The notes below the pieces were generated by a model. That model saw nothing but the letters and a program-made list of their open reading frames with translations, made no database searches and was not told the DNA's origin. A program made the position numbers and the translations under genes. Below, piece by piece: positions 36,360 to 45,394 of a DNA stretch of 64,000 nucleotides. The stretch is from Bremerella cremea (GTDB taxonomy: Bacteria; Planctomycetota; Planctomycetia; Pirellulales; Pirellulaceae), in the NCBI RefSeq assembly GCF_003335505.1, contig NZ_QPEX01000039.1, positions 22,944 to 86,943 on the forward strand, written 5' to 3'. Each line of letters starts with the position of its first letter. Position 1 is the first letter of the stretch.

Positions 36360-36828
36360 TTATGGCTTGGTGGTTTCTTTGGTTTCGACCCCATTTTGGA
36401 ATTCAACAATCTTTTCAACAGTTCCGTCTAGGTCATAGTATTCCGCATTCCCGTGGGCGAAATACTCCTTCTGCTCTGGACTGAAACGATAAGGCACCTT
36501 GGCCCGAATTGAGCCATCATCGTTCACAATATATCCCGTGCCACCAGCTTGCACGTCAAACGACGAAGTGATGACCACCGCACCATCTCGCAGGTAGTGC
36601 GTTTGCTGGGTTAAATATCCCGGCTTCGTACTCCTCCACAAGCCGCAGTTCCCCGCTGTCATAAAAGTACATTTCCCTCCCGGTCCCGTAGGCATGACCG
36701 TCGTTATCAACAAAATACGTGCCTGGAATGTACTGCCAAGTGTTCCATGCAACAAAAGCGAGGCACAACACCAATATGGCAGCCAGAAAAAGGGAAACGC
36801 GAAGGCGACGTCGAGGATCAACAGACAT
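36360..36828 (-). pseudogene. Frameshifted membrane-anchored MORN-like protein
   Basis: Two frames form one protein. The first (from ATG 36828) has a membrane anchor (VSLFLAAILVLCLAFVAWNT) and then TYFVDNDGHAYGTGREMYFY and DSGELRLVEEYEAG. Near 36615-36640 the sense passes to the next frame: YLTQQTHYLRDGAVVITSS, then GYIVNDDGSIRAKVPYRF and ends ETKETTKP. The repeated G-x-x-x-Y/F-x-x-x-G-x-L pattern is like MORN/YwqK-type repeats. One base has been gained or lost; this may be real or a sequencing error. Confidence 0.5.
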
Positions 36829-36998
36829 AAGGCAATTCATCCCCATGTACGTATGGACGGGGGCAGCATAACCCGGCGAGCACCCTACGGTGAATCTCGA
36901 AGTTCCAAGCCCTGCGAGCCAACCTCACCACCATTCACCATGGGGCAACGCACCAGGTTGCGAGTTGCGTTGCCATGTGGTTGGCCCGCGTCGGTGTT

Positions 36999-37784
36999 TT
37001 AGTCGCCGAACAAGTTGCCTAAGCCGCCGAGGACGGAGCCTTGGCCTTGGCTTTTGCCTCCGGCGGATGGGGCGTGTTGGACGATGCGGTCGGCCATGCG
37101 GCTGAAGGGGAGGCTTTGCAGCAGGACGGTTCCGTGCCCGCGGAGGGTCGCCAGGAACAGGCCTTCACCGCCGAAGACCATGCTTTTCAAGTTGCCAGCT
37201 CGCTCGATGTTGTAGTCGATGCCGTCGGTGAAGCCGACGAGGCAGCCGGTATCGACGCGGAGCGTTTCGCCTTGCAGTTCCTTCTTGATGATCGTGCCGC
37301 AAGCATGCACGAAGGCCATGCCGTCTCCTTCGACTCGCTGCATGATGAACCCTTCGCCGCCGAAGAAGCCAGTGCCGAGCCGTTTGTTGAAGGCCACCGA
37401 CAGCTTGGTGCCCAACGCCGCGCACAGGAACGAATCTTTTTGGCAGATGATGCGTCCGTTGACTTTCGCAAGATCGATCGGCACGATCTTGCCTGGGAAA
37501 GGCGCCGCAAACGAAACGCGCTTCTTGCCGCTGCCGCGATTGGTAAAGTGAGTGATGAAGATCGATTCGCCGGTCAGCATTCGCCCGCCAGCTTGCATTA
37601 AGCTGCCAAAGAAACCTTGGCTAGGCGTCGAACCGTCCCCCATCTTCGTGTCGAATTGAATCCCTTCTTCCATGTAGCACATTGCGCCTGCTTCGGCGAT
37701 GACGGTCTCGCCAGGGTCGAGTTCCACTTCGACCAATTGCATGGAATCGCCAAAAATTTCGTAGTCAACTTCATGAGACTGCAT
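36999..37784 (-). CDS. TIGR00266/AIM24 family protein
   Basis: A 261-residue soluble beta-rich protein. It has ELDPGETVIAEAGAMCYME near the start, GFFGSLMQAGGRMLTGES and THFTNRGSGKKRVSFAAPFP, the hallmark order of TIGR00266/AIM24 proteins. The C-terminus adds a Gly/Gln-rich linker and GLGNLFGD. The biochemical role is unknown; yeast AIM24 affects mitochondrial membranes. It appears to be transcribed alone, with about 335 bases upstream to the divergent thioredoxin-like gene. Confidence 0.88.
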   Translation of the reverse strand: MQSHEVDYEIFGDSMQLVEVELDPGETVIAEAGAMCYMEEGIQFDTKMGDGSTPSQGFFGSLMQAGGRMLTGESIFITHFTNRGSGKKRVSFAAPFPGKIVPIDLAKVNGRIICQKDSFLCAALGTKLSVAFNKRLGTGFFGGEGFIMQRVEGDGMAFVHACGTIIKKELQGETLRVDTGCLVGFTDGIDYNIERAGNLKSMVFGGEGLFLATLRGHGTVLLQSLPFSRMADRIVQHAPSAGGKSQGQGSVLGGLGNLFGD

Positions 37785-38120
37785 CAGGGGTAGGCTCCTA
37801 CGGGGTCATTTGGGTTGTTGAAAAAGGTTGGCGCTGCCCCGCGCTAATCGCGATTGTAGGATGGGGTAGGCACCATTTCTAGTTCGTCCGTGCTGGCAAA
37901 ATATTGAGGGAACGGTTGTGCCAACAAAATTTGCCTGCAAGTGGTTCGCCAGGCCCCATTTCAGGTGGATTTGACTTGACGGCGCTAGGCTGAGCCAGTT
38001 CAATCAAGAGATGCCGATATTCGTTTGCAACGACGACAAAGGCCCTGTTCGTAAACGTATTGATTTGGTGCCATGCTCACGCCGACGTGAATTTGGCACC
38101 TGATACCGAGAGAGATTCCC

Positions 38121-39134
38121 ATGCCAGCTCTTCGCCAGATTGTGCTTAGCCTACTCGCCGCCACTTTGCTTTCGACAACCCTCTTCGCCCAGACCCCAGC
38201 GGTCGAGCGCCCTTTGGTTACGCTCGATCAGGCTTTGGCAGGCGTCCGCTGGCAAGGGCGGGTTCCTTCGCAGGCCACGATCGGCGACAAAACGCCAATC
38301 GTGTTGGTTTATGCCACATGGTGCCCGAAGTGCAACGTTTGGACCCCAGAGCTATTCGCCCAGTTGGCCGAGTCGATCAAAGATCAGCCGGTCATCTTGT
38401 TCGCGGTGAACGCAGACGAAACGGTCCGCGGGGTCGACTACGCCCTGCAGCGAAAACTAGTCGGGCCGAACATCTTCCACGGCGACGACCCGAACATTGT
38501 GGCGCGGATGGGTTTTCAAAGCGAACTGTTCAACTACTCGATTTTCCAAGATGGCCAACAAACCAACCGGAAACAGGCCGGCGGTTATTACAACTTAGAG
38601 AACGGCCAGAAAGAGTTCGCCTTAAGTCGACAAATTAAGACTGGGCTGGAAGGGAAGTTCTCGTTTCTGACCGACAAGACGTCCGACGCCCTGAAACAGG
38701 TGCTGTGGCCGCTGGAACTGGGAAGCAACCTCGACGAACGATCGCTGCTGGCGATGCGGAAGAAGATGGATGAACCGCTGGCCAACGAGTTCAACTCGGC
38801 CATTAGTGATTTCCTTGATGGACAAGTGAAAGAGATCGCCGATTCACGCAAGGGGACCGTTCCGCAGCAAATCAAAGGGTACGAAATGGCGGAGGCCATC
38901 GCCACTAATTTCAAATCGACCCCCCAAGGCCGAGCCTGTCGCGGGCTGCTCGACAAGCTGGAAGAAGACAAAGCGTTTCAAGAAGAGCTAACCGCCAAAA
39001 AGCTGTACGACCAAGCCATGCAAAAAGGGACAACTCCAGTTACCCTCCGCCGCATGATGGGCCGCGCCTCAAGCCGCTTCCCCGAGGCCTACTATGGGAA
39101 AGAAGCCCAAAAGGTCATCGACTCGGTCCAGTAA
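38121..39134 (+). CDS. Secreted thioredoxin-like protein
   Basis: A 337-residue protein. Residues 1-23 are a signal peptide ending LFAQ. A thioredoxin-fold domain follows, with YATWCPKCNVWTPEL; CPKC is the likely redox pair. The domain ends near 155. The rest (about 160-337) is helical and uncharacterised, with LDKLEEDKAFQEEL. It would act on disulfides in the periplasm. The ATG is preceded by AGAGAGA. A short hairpin-like repeat lies at 38070-38100. Confidence 0.72.
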   Translation: MPALRQIVLSLLAATLLSTTLFAQTPAVERPLVTLDQALAGVRWQGRVPSQATIGDKTPIVLVYATWCPKCNVWTPELFAQLAESIKDQPVILFAVNADETVRGVDYALQRKLVGPNIFHGDDPNIVARMGFQSELFNYSIFQDGQQTNRKQAGGYYNLENGQKEFALSRQIKTGLEGKFSFLTDKTSDALKQVLWPLELGSNLDERSLLAMRKKMDEPLANEFNSAISDFLDGQVKEIADSRKGTVPQQIKGYEMAEAIATNFKSTPQGRACRGLLDKLEEDKAFQEELTAKKLYDQAMQKGTTPVTLRRMMGRASSRFPEAYYGKEAQKVIDSVQ

Positions 39135-40114
39135 AAGGAACCGACTTGCCTGTTCGTAGGCAAGGCATAAGCGTTTCAAAACGCCTAAGAACCTGTTGTA
39201 GATTGCAGGCCTGGCGTTTTCTTCCAACGAGTATCCGCTCGCAGCAGCCCATTCGATGGCGAACCCCAAGTGGTAAGCGATTATATTTCTCACATGCCTC
39301 ATTCATGAACTCGATGTTCCTATCACGCTTGGATACGCAGAGTTCGTCTCGATGCACCAGGATTTACTAAAAAGCCTGGCGGAAATCACTCGTGTGGCAA
39401 CGCAAAGCAAGCTGAGGAGTGTCCCCCGTTCGCACGAACGGGACGCATGGCACTGGTTGTCGCCCTGGCAAGGCTCAATCAGCGACGGTCCTTCTTGAAT
39501 TGCGTAAGCAGTGGGACCAGCTTGGCTTCGTTGCGGTTTGAATCAAGGCGGGAGATTGAATTCGCCTAATCAACTGAGCCCTCGGACAAGGCGCTATTCA
39601 CAGTGCCGGGATGGCTGTTGTGTGCCTGGCTGTTCCTCATCGGCCAAGGTCCACCAGCGTGAACTGTTGCGAGAAGGCAGATTTGCCAGAGGGAATATGT
39701 CTGTTCGCTCGTGGGGGGTGCGTAATATGCCTCGAACCGAACAGACTGTCGCGTCGAAGTCGCTTTTATTTAGGTGTGGAGGGGGCGACGACCCCCCTGT
39801 GTTTTCCGCATAAAGCACTCCCCAAGTACCTGCCCAGCGCGAGTTCGGCCTATCTATTGCTTCAAATCGCAGAGAAAACGACCGTTTGGGGGCGAATCTG
39901 CATGGGTGAAACCCTCTATAGATAAAATCTATGCCTACCCTACTTCTTTTCTATTTTTCAGCTTTAGGGTTGAGGTCGACAATTAAGAAACTGCAAGATG
40001 TGCGGTTAAAGCCAAGCTAGGCTCCGTTTTTGGCGTCGCTCGCGTGTCAGGCGAGCTATTTATAAACAGAGCCGAGAATTCACCTAAGAACTTCTCCCTA
40101 AAGTCTGAACCACA
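39135..40114. other. Gene-poor 980-base interval before the secretion operon
   Basis: It contains repeat copy 7 (39350-39415) and decayed frames. One at 39511-39813 includes CRDGCCVPGCSSSAK, which slightly recalls HNH endonuclease cysteines, but no ligand His follows. The promoter of the secretion operon should lie in the AT-rich part near 39930-40080. Nothing else is supported. Confidence 0.4.
39350..39415 (+). repeat. Dispersed ~55-bp repeat (TTTGCTAAAACG family), copy 7
   Basis: ATGCACCAGGATTTACTAAA, GCCTGGCGGAAATCACTCG and TGTGGCAACGCAAAGC; the most divergent copy. Confidence 0.45.
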
Positions 40115-42283
40115 ATGCCACTAGGTGCTGCAGGAAATACGAATAATTTATCGCTCGAAGGAGCCATTTGTGTGTTGGCACAGTTCGCCGCCACAGCCCG
40201 TGTTTCGTTTGATCGAGGCCAGGCTCGGCGTCTGTTGCACGAAGCAGAACGCGCGATACCGGGCGAGGAAAGCGCTGCCTGGGGATGCCGTTTGGTGGAA
40301 GTGGGCGAGAGCATCAACCTCAAGGTCCGCACGCTCGATGCGTCTGTCGATCGCATTATTGCGTTTGTCCACGATGGCACTCCCATCGCTTTCGGCGTCG
40401 ACGACGAAGCGGGGCAAACTCACTGGCGTATCATCACTCAAGTCAAAGGCTCTCAGGTTCACGTGCTAGAACCGCTCGTCGAGTCGGAACGATGGATTTC
40501 GTTGCGAAATCTGCGAAAGGAACTTTCGCTCGAGAGTAAAGATGCCAAGTATCGGTGGCTGATCGGTCAGCCGGCTTTAAGTTGCCAAACGCCATCTCGC
40601 CCAACGAAAACACCTTCGGCTCAAGGGGGGCAAAAGCCGTTCTCGCGGTTGGTATCGCTCTTTATTCCCGAGCGACGCGATCTGTGGATCTTGTTGGTCT
40701 TCTCGGCCGTTGTCGGCATCTTGGCACTGGCGACTCCCGTGGCTGTCGAGGTGCTGGTCAACACGGTCGCGTTCGGCAGATATTTGCAGCCGGTGATTGT
40801 CCTGGCACTGATGCTGTTTGTCTTCCTCGTATTCGCGGCGGTGATGCGGGCGTTGATCATCTTCGTGGCGGAAGTGTTGCAACGGCGGATCTTCATCCGG
40901 GTAGTCGAAGACCTGGCCTATCGCTTGCCCCGGGTCCAGCAAGACGAATTCAACGACGTCCATGGACCAGAGCTGACCAATCGTTTTTTCGATGTGGTTA
41001 CTGTCCAGAAAGCGACTTCCGTATTGCTGCTTGATGGTGTGACGATTGTGCTGCAAACCATCATCGGGATGGCCGTGATCGCTTTTTACCATCCCTTTTT
41101 CTTAGGCTTCGATGTGGTCCTGCTGATGCTGATCGCCCTGGCTATTTTTGGCCTGGGTCGTGGGGCGGTAAAAACTTCGATCAAAGAGTCTAAAGCAAAG
41201 TACGCCGTCGCGGCCTGGCTGCAGGAACTGGCCCGGCATACTACCGCCTTTAAGATGAACGGAGGCCAGTCCTACGCGTTAGAGCGAGCCGACGATTTGG
41301 CCGTGCATTGGCTCGAAGCTCGACGGTCTCACTTCAAAGTCATATTGCGTCAAATCTTGTTCGTGCTCGGCCTTCAAGCCGTCGCGGCCACAAGCTTGCT
41401 GGGGCTCGGAGGCTGGCTCGTTATTTCCGGTGAAATGACCCTGGGCCAACTGGTCGCCGCCGAGTTGATTGTGATGATGATCCTCGGCTCGTTCGCAAAA
41501 TTAGGCAAGCACCTCGAAAGCTTCTACGACTTGCTGGCTTCGATCGATAAGCTGGGGAATCTCTTCGATTTGAGTACCGAACAGCACGACCGGCTCTTCC
41601 ATCTCAACGAAGGGACTCCGGCAGCAATGCGGGTGCGGGGAATCACGTTGGCTAACCAAGGCCGAACCTTGTTTTCCAATTTCAGTTTGGAAATCGAACC
41701 AGGAACTTGCACCGCCATTTTGGGCGATTCCGGCGCGGGCAAGTCGACCCTGCTAAGTCTTTTGTGTGGGCTACGCTCGCCGAGCAAAGGTGGGATCGAG
41801 CTGGATGATATCGATATCCGAGAACTGCGTCCCGATTCCCTTCGCGAGCATATCGCATTGGCTGGCCAAGTCGCCATTTTCCACGGAACGATTCTCGAGA
41901 ACATTCATTTAAATCGTCCGCACATCAATGCCAAAGATGTCCGTGACGCGTTGACGATTGTCGACTTGTTTGACGAACTGCAAGACCTGCCCGACGGTCT
42001 TAACACGATGGTGCAGACCCATGGACACAAACTTTCCCGCAGCCAGGCCACCCGTTTGATGTTGGCCCGCGCGATCGTAGGACGCCCGCGCATGCTGCTG
42101 CTCGATGGGGCACTCGACGGGCTTTCCGACGAGATGGCGGGGCGATTGTTGGAAAGATTGCAAGGCGAAAACAGTTGGACTTTGGTGGTCGCCACCGTCA
42201 GGAAAAGCATCGCCCAGTTATGCCAGCGCCAAGTCGTGTTAAAGGGTGAAAATTCCGGGGCAATCGCATCAGAAACTCAATAG
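40115..42283 (+). CDS. Type I secretion ABC transporter with atypical ATPase
   Basis: A 722-residue protein. Residues 1-150 look like a peptidase C39-like domain without the catalytic Cys-His. Membrane helices lie at about 190-470 (LLVFSAVVGILALATPVAVE). The nucleotide domain has Walker A GDSGAGKST and a Q-loop (LAGQVAIFHGTILENI). Its signature is LSRSQ in place of LSGGQ, the Walker B reads MLLLDGALDGL with Gly where the catalytic Glu should be, and the switch His is absent (VVATVRKS). It leads an operon with HlyD and TolC genes and should export a peptide or protein. The changes suggest weak or partner-dependent ATP hydrolysis. No substrate gene is visible. Confidence 0.85.
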   Translation: MPLGAAGNTNNLSLEGAICVLAQFAATARVSFDRGQARRLLHEAERAIPGEESAAWGCRLVEVGESINLKVRTLDASVDRIIAFVHDGTPIAFGVDDEAGQTHWRIITQVKGSQVHVLEPLVESERWISLRNLRKELSLESKDAKYRWLIGQPALSCQTPSRPTKTPSAQGGQKPFSRLVSLFIPERRDLWILLVFSAVVGILALATPVAVEVLVNTVAFGRYLQPVIVLALMLFVFLVFAAVMRALIIFVAEVLQRRIFIRVVEDLAYRLPRVQQDEFNDVHGPELTNRFFDVVTVQKATSVLLLDGVTIVLQTIIGMAVIAFYHPFFLGFDVVLLMLIALAIFGLGRGAVKTSIKESKAKYAVAAWLQELARHTTAFKMNGGQSYALERADDLAVHWLEARRSHFKVILRQILFVLGLQAVAATSLLGLGGWLVISGEMTLGQLVAAELIVMMILGSFAKLGKHLESFYDLLASIDKLGNLFDLSTEQHDRLFHLNEGTPAAMRVRGITLANQGRTLFSNFSLEIEPGTCTAILGDSGAGKSTLLSLLCGLRSPSKGGIELDDIDIRELRPDSLREHIALAGQVAIFHGTILENIHLNRPHINAKDVRDALTIVDLFDELQDLPDGLNTMVQTHGHKLSRSQATRLMLARAIVGRPRMLLLDGALDGLSDEMAGRLLERLQGENSWTLVVATVRKSIAQLCQRQVVLKGENSGAIASETQ

Positions 42284-42312
42284 CACCTAACGGCTAAAGC
42301 AAGGGAACACCG

Positions 42313-43677
42313 ATGAAAGTATCGGGTTTACGAAACGTATCGGATATTCCGCAATCGCACGACGATAGCTTGCCAGCATTGAAGCTGGTGCAGTCATCGC
42401 GTTGGGTGTGGCGATTGGCGAATATCCTGTTGGGAATGCTTCTGCTGAGCATTGTGGGGATGGTCTTTGTGCCATGGCAGCAATCGGCCAAAGGGACCGG
42501 GCAAGTGGTTGCCTATGCTCCGCAAGAACGACAGCAGTTGATCACCGCGCCAACGAAAGGAGTCGTGTCGTTAATTTCGCCTGAGCTGCGCGAAGGTTCG
42601 CTGGTGAAGCGAGGGGACCTGATCCTGGAAATGGAACCAGGCGCCGCCGACTTGGTAAATCAGTTGGAAGCTTCCTTACGCGACCTCGATGCCAAGGTTG
42701 CCACCGCCGAGGCAAAAGCAGATGTTTACGGCAGGAACGTTATCGACTTCACCGAAGCCAAACTTGCAGCCGTGTCGGGGGCCGATCAGTTGATCGAAGC
42801 GGCCGAGGCGAAGTGGGACTCGAAACAAAAACTGGTCGACGGCTACGAAGCCAAACGTTTGCAGGCTCAGTTGAATTTGGAACGCCAAAAGAAACTGTTT
42901 GCCAGTGGTCTGCAATCGGAAAAGGAATTGGAGAAGTTGCAAAAAGATCTGCACGTAGCCGAGTCCGACTTGAAGTCGGCCAAGCTCGATGTGGAAGCCG
43001 CTTTAGGAGAGTACGAAGCGAAGAAGAAAGAGCGAATCCAGAAAGAACGCGAAGCGCAAACGAAGGTCGATTACGCCCAAGCCATGCAGCACGAGGCGCT
43101 CGGCCAGGTTGCCACCGCCAACAAAGAACGACGCGATCTGGAAATCAAACTTTCTGAACTCGAACGCTTGAAAATCAGAGCTCCACGGGATGGAACCTTG
43201 TATCGAGTCGAGGTCTTTGAACGTGGACAAATGTTAAAGGAAGGAGATCCCCTGTTTACGATTGTCCCTGAGACCACTCAGCGGGCCGTCGAACTTTGGA
43301 TCTCCGGTAATGATGTTCCCCTGGTGCAAAACGCCGATCACGTCCGCTTGCAGTTTGAAGGTTGGCCCGCCGTTCAATTTGCCGGCTGGCCTTCGGTGGC
43401 GGTGGGCACTTTCGGCGGAAAAGTTACCAGTGTCGACGCAACCGACGATGGCCAAGGCAACTTTCGTGTTTTGGTCGTACCCGATGAAGAAGGGGCATGG
43501 CCATCGGATCGCTACCTGCGGCAAGGTGTGCAAGCAAACGGTTGGGTGATGTTAAATCAGGTTCCACTAGGCTACGAGATATGGCGACAATTGAACGGAT
43601 TCCCACCGACGGCCACCAACGGCAAGAAGCCCGCAAGCAAGAAGCCTGTGAAGTCGAAAGTCAAGCTGCCAAAATAA
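42313..43677 (+). CDS. HlyD-family membrane fusion protein
   Basis: A 454-residue periplasmic adaptor. One membrane helix lies near 36-56 (LANILLGMLLLSIVGMVFVP). It is followed by the beta-barrel/lipoyl part (AKGTGQVVAYAPQERQQL) and a long coiled-coil hairpin (about 100-280, e.g. LRDLDAKVATAEAKADVY), then the second lipoyl half (RAPRDGTLYRVEVFERGQML). It should link the inner-membrane ABC protein to the outer-membrane channel encoded next. It starts 29 bases after the ABC stop with AAGG upstream, and its last 97 bases overlap the TolC-like gene. The tail is Lys-rich. Confidence 0.9.
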   Translation: MKVSGLRNVSDIPQSHDDSLPALKLVQSSRWVWRLANILLGMLLLSIVGMVFVPWQQSAKGTGQVVAYAPQERQQLITAPTKGVVSLISPELREGSLVKRGDLILEMEPGAADLVNQLEASLRDLDAKVATAEAKADVYGRNVIDFTEAKLAAVSGADQLIEAAEAKWDSKQKLVDGYEAKRLQAQLNLERQKKLFASGLQSEKELEKLQKDLHVAESDLKSAKLDVEAALGEYEAKKKERIQKEREAQTKVDYAQAMQHEALGQVATANKERRDLEIKLSELERLKIRAPRDGTLYRVEVFERGQMLKEGDPLFTIVPETTQRAVELWISGNDVPLVQNADHVRLQFEGWPAVQFAGWPSVAVGTFGGKVTSVDATDDGQGNFRVLVVPDEEGAWPSDRYLRQGVQANGWVMLNQVPLGYEIWRQLNGFPPTATNGKKPASKKPVKSKVKLPK

Positions 43678-45311
43678 GCCGGGGCAACCTCGTCGTCTTG
43701 CTGCTCACCATCGTGGCGACCAACTGCTTGAGCGGTTGTCGCTCTTCGTCGGTTCACGTGCCAGCCTATGCCGAAACAACCACGGCCCAAGCTACCCACA
43801 GCCAGGAAGCGGCAGCGCCGCCGGAAGTCGCCACCAACCCGCAGCCGGCAGACTACGAGATGGTCTCCTTCGACGAAGATTTGCCTCAGCTTAACGAGCA
43901 AGGGGCACCACTCGAGTCAGCTCCTTTAGAAGCCGTACCGCAGCAGGCCACGCCCTTGGAAGAAGTGAAGCCGAAGCCGCTGAGCATGCAAGACGTGATC
44001 AAGGCCGTGGAAGCTTCGTACCCACTTCTTTCCAGTGCCTACCTGAGCCGCGAGGTCGCCGCTGGCGAAAACGTCACCGCCATGGGCGCGTTCGACCTGA
44101 AGTTGAAAGGCTCGAGCATCTCGCGCCCGGAAGGGTTCTATGAATATTACCGGCAAGGGGTCTCGATGGAGCAGCCGCTGTTTTCCGGCGGTTATTTGTA
44201 TGGCGGCTATCGGCTGGGGGAAGGCAACTTTCCGGTCTGGTACGGCGGTCAGCAAACCAACGGTGGCGGCGAATTTGCAACCGGCGTGGGAATGCCGCTG
44301 CTGAAAGATCGCGCGATCGATCAACGCCGGGCCGAGCTATTCAAATCCGAGCTTGAACGACAACGGGTCGAGCCAGAGATTCGAGCGCAACTGATCGAGT
44401 TCACCAAAATTGCCTCGATCTACTATTGGGATTGGGTCGCCGCCGGTCAGGCTCGCGATGCCGAACGCGGATTACTGGCGCTCGCCCTGCAGCGCGTTCA
44501 AAACATCCAACGCCGAATCGAGCTAGGCGACATGAAAGCAATCACCCGCATCACCAACGAGCAGCTCATCGCCGCGCGGGAAACGAAAGTGATTGAAGCA
44601 GAACGGAAGCTGCAAAGTGCGGCGATCAAGCTTTCGCTCTTCTTTCGCAATCCAGAAGGCGAACCGCTGTTACCGCACGAATCGCTGCTGCCAGGCCACT
44701 TCCCGCCGCAACTGTTGCCTTCCGAGCAAGACCTGCAAGACGCCCCTGCCACGGCCATCGCCGCTTCGCCGCTGCTGGCAGATATCGACTGGAAGATTCG
44801 CCAAACGCGGATTGATTTAGAACAGGCCGAAAACTCGGTTTTGCCTAAGCTCGACGCCCAGTTGTACGCCTCGAAAGATGTCGGCGATCCGACCAGTCCC
44901 AAAGGGGATAAGACTCCGTTTGAATTAGAGCTGGGCCTTTTCGGCGAAGTCCCTTTGCAGCGGCGCGCGGCCTTCGGCAAAATCACTTCCACCCAAGGCA
45001 AACTGCAACAGCTCTCGCTCAAACGCCAATTCACGGCCGAGAAAACGGTTGCGACCGTGCAAGACGCCATCTCGGCCTTGTTGAACGCCAAGCAGCGTAT
45101 CATTCGGGCCGAACAAAACGTCGCCTTGGCAGACGAAGCCATGAAGTTGGCCCGCATTCAATTTAACGAAGGGGATATCGACCTGGTGGAACTGAACATA
45201 TACGAACAATCGGCCACCAATGCGCGCTTGATCGATATCGCCTCCAAAGCCGACTTCCTCAAAGCCATTGCCGACTACCGAGCCGCTTTGAACATCACCC
45301 CAGATTCGTAA
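43581..45311 (+). CDS. TolC-like outer-membrane efflux lipoprotein
   Basis: A 576-residue protein. From ATG 43581 there is a charged start, then LVVLLLTIVATNCLSGC with a lipobox. A Pro/Glu/Thr-rich linker leads to the TolC-type efflux domain (about 160-570) with coiled coils such as QLIAARETKVIEAERKLQ and ALLNAKQRIIRAEQNVAL. It should form the outer-membrane duct of the type I system. The first 32 codons overlap the HlyD gene in another frame, so expression is probably coupled. An upstream in-frame start (43497) is less likely. Confidence 0.85.
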   Translation: MATIERIPTDGHQRQEARKQEACEVESQAAKISRGNLVVLLLTIVATNCLSGCRSSSVHVPAYAETTTAQATHSQEAAAPPEVATNPQPADYEMVSFDEDLPQLNEQGAPLESAPLEAVPQQATPLEEVKPKPLSMQDVIKAVEASYPLLSSAYLSREVAAGENVTAMGAFDLKLKGSSISRPEGFYEYYRQGVSMEQPLFSGGYLYGGYRLGEGNFPVWYGGQQTNGGGEFATGVGMPLLKDRAIDQRRAELFKSELERQRVEPEIRAQLIEFTKIASIYYWDWVAAGQARDAERGLLALALQRVQNIQRRIELGDMKAITRITNEQLIAARETKVIEAERKLQSAAIKLSLFFRNPEGEPLLPHESLLPGHFPPQLLPSEQDLQDAPATAIAASPLLADIDWKIRQTRIDLEQAENSVLPKLDAQLYASKDVGDPTSPKGDKTPFELELGLFGEVPLQRRAAFGKITSTQGKLQQLSLKRQFTAEKTVATVQDAISALLNAKQRIIRAEQNVALADEAMKLARIQFNEGDIDLVELNIYEQSATNARLIDIASKADFLKAIADYRAALNITPDS

Positions 45312-45331
45312 TTGGCAGCGTTTGCACCAAT

Positions 45332-45362
45332 AAAAAACGGCGTCTGTCCGCAGGGGACGCCG
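45332..45362 (-). terminator. Intrinsic terminator between TolC-like and NHL genes
   Basis: CGGCGTC (45338-45344) pairs with GACGCCG (45356-45362). On the minus strand it is followed by a T run (AAAAAA at 45332-45337 on the plus strand), fitting termination of the minus-strand NHL gene. Confidence 0.7.
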
Positions 45363-45394
45363 CCGCTTTCAACTGCGAGTTTGGCTAGGTTCGC

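Noticed and set aside
39511..39813. Possible HNH endonuclease with CRDGCCVPGC.
   Set aside because: No ligand His pair follows and the frame has no start signals; at best a remnant.
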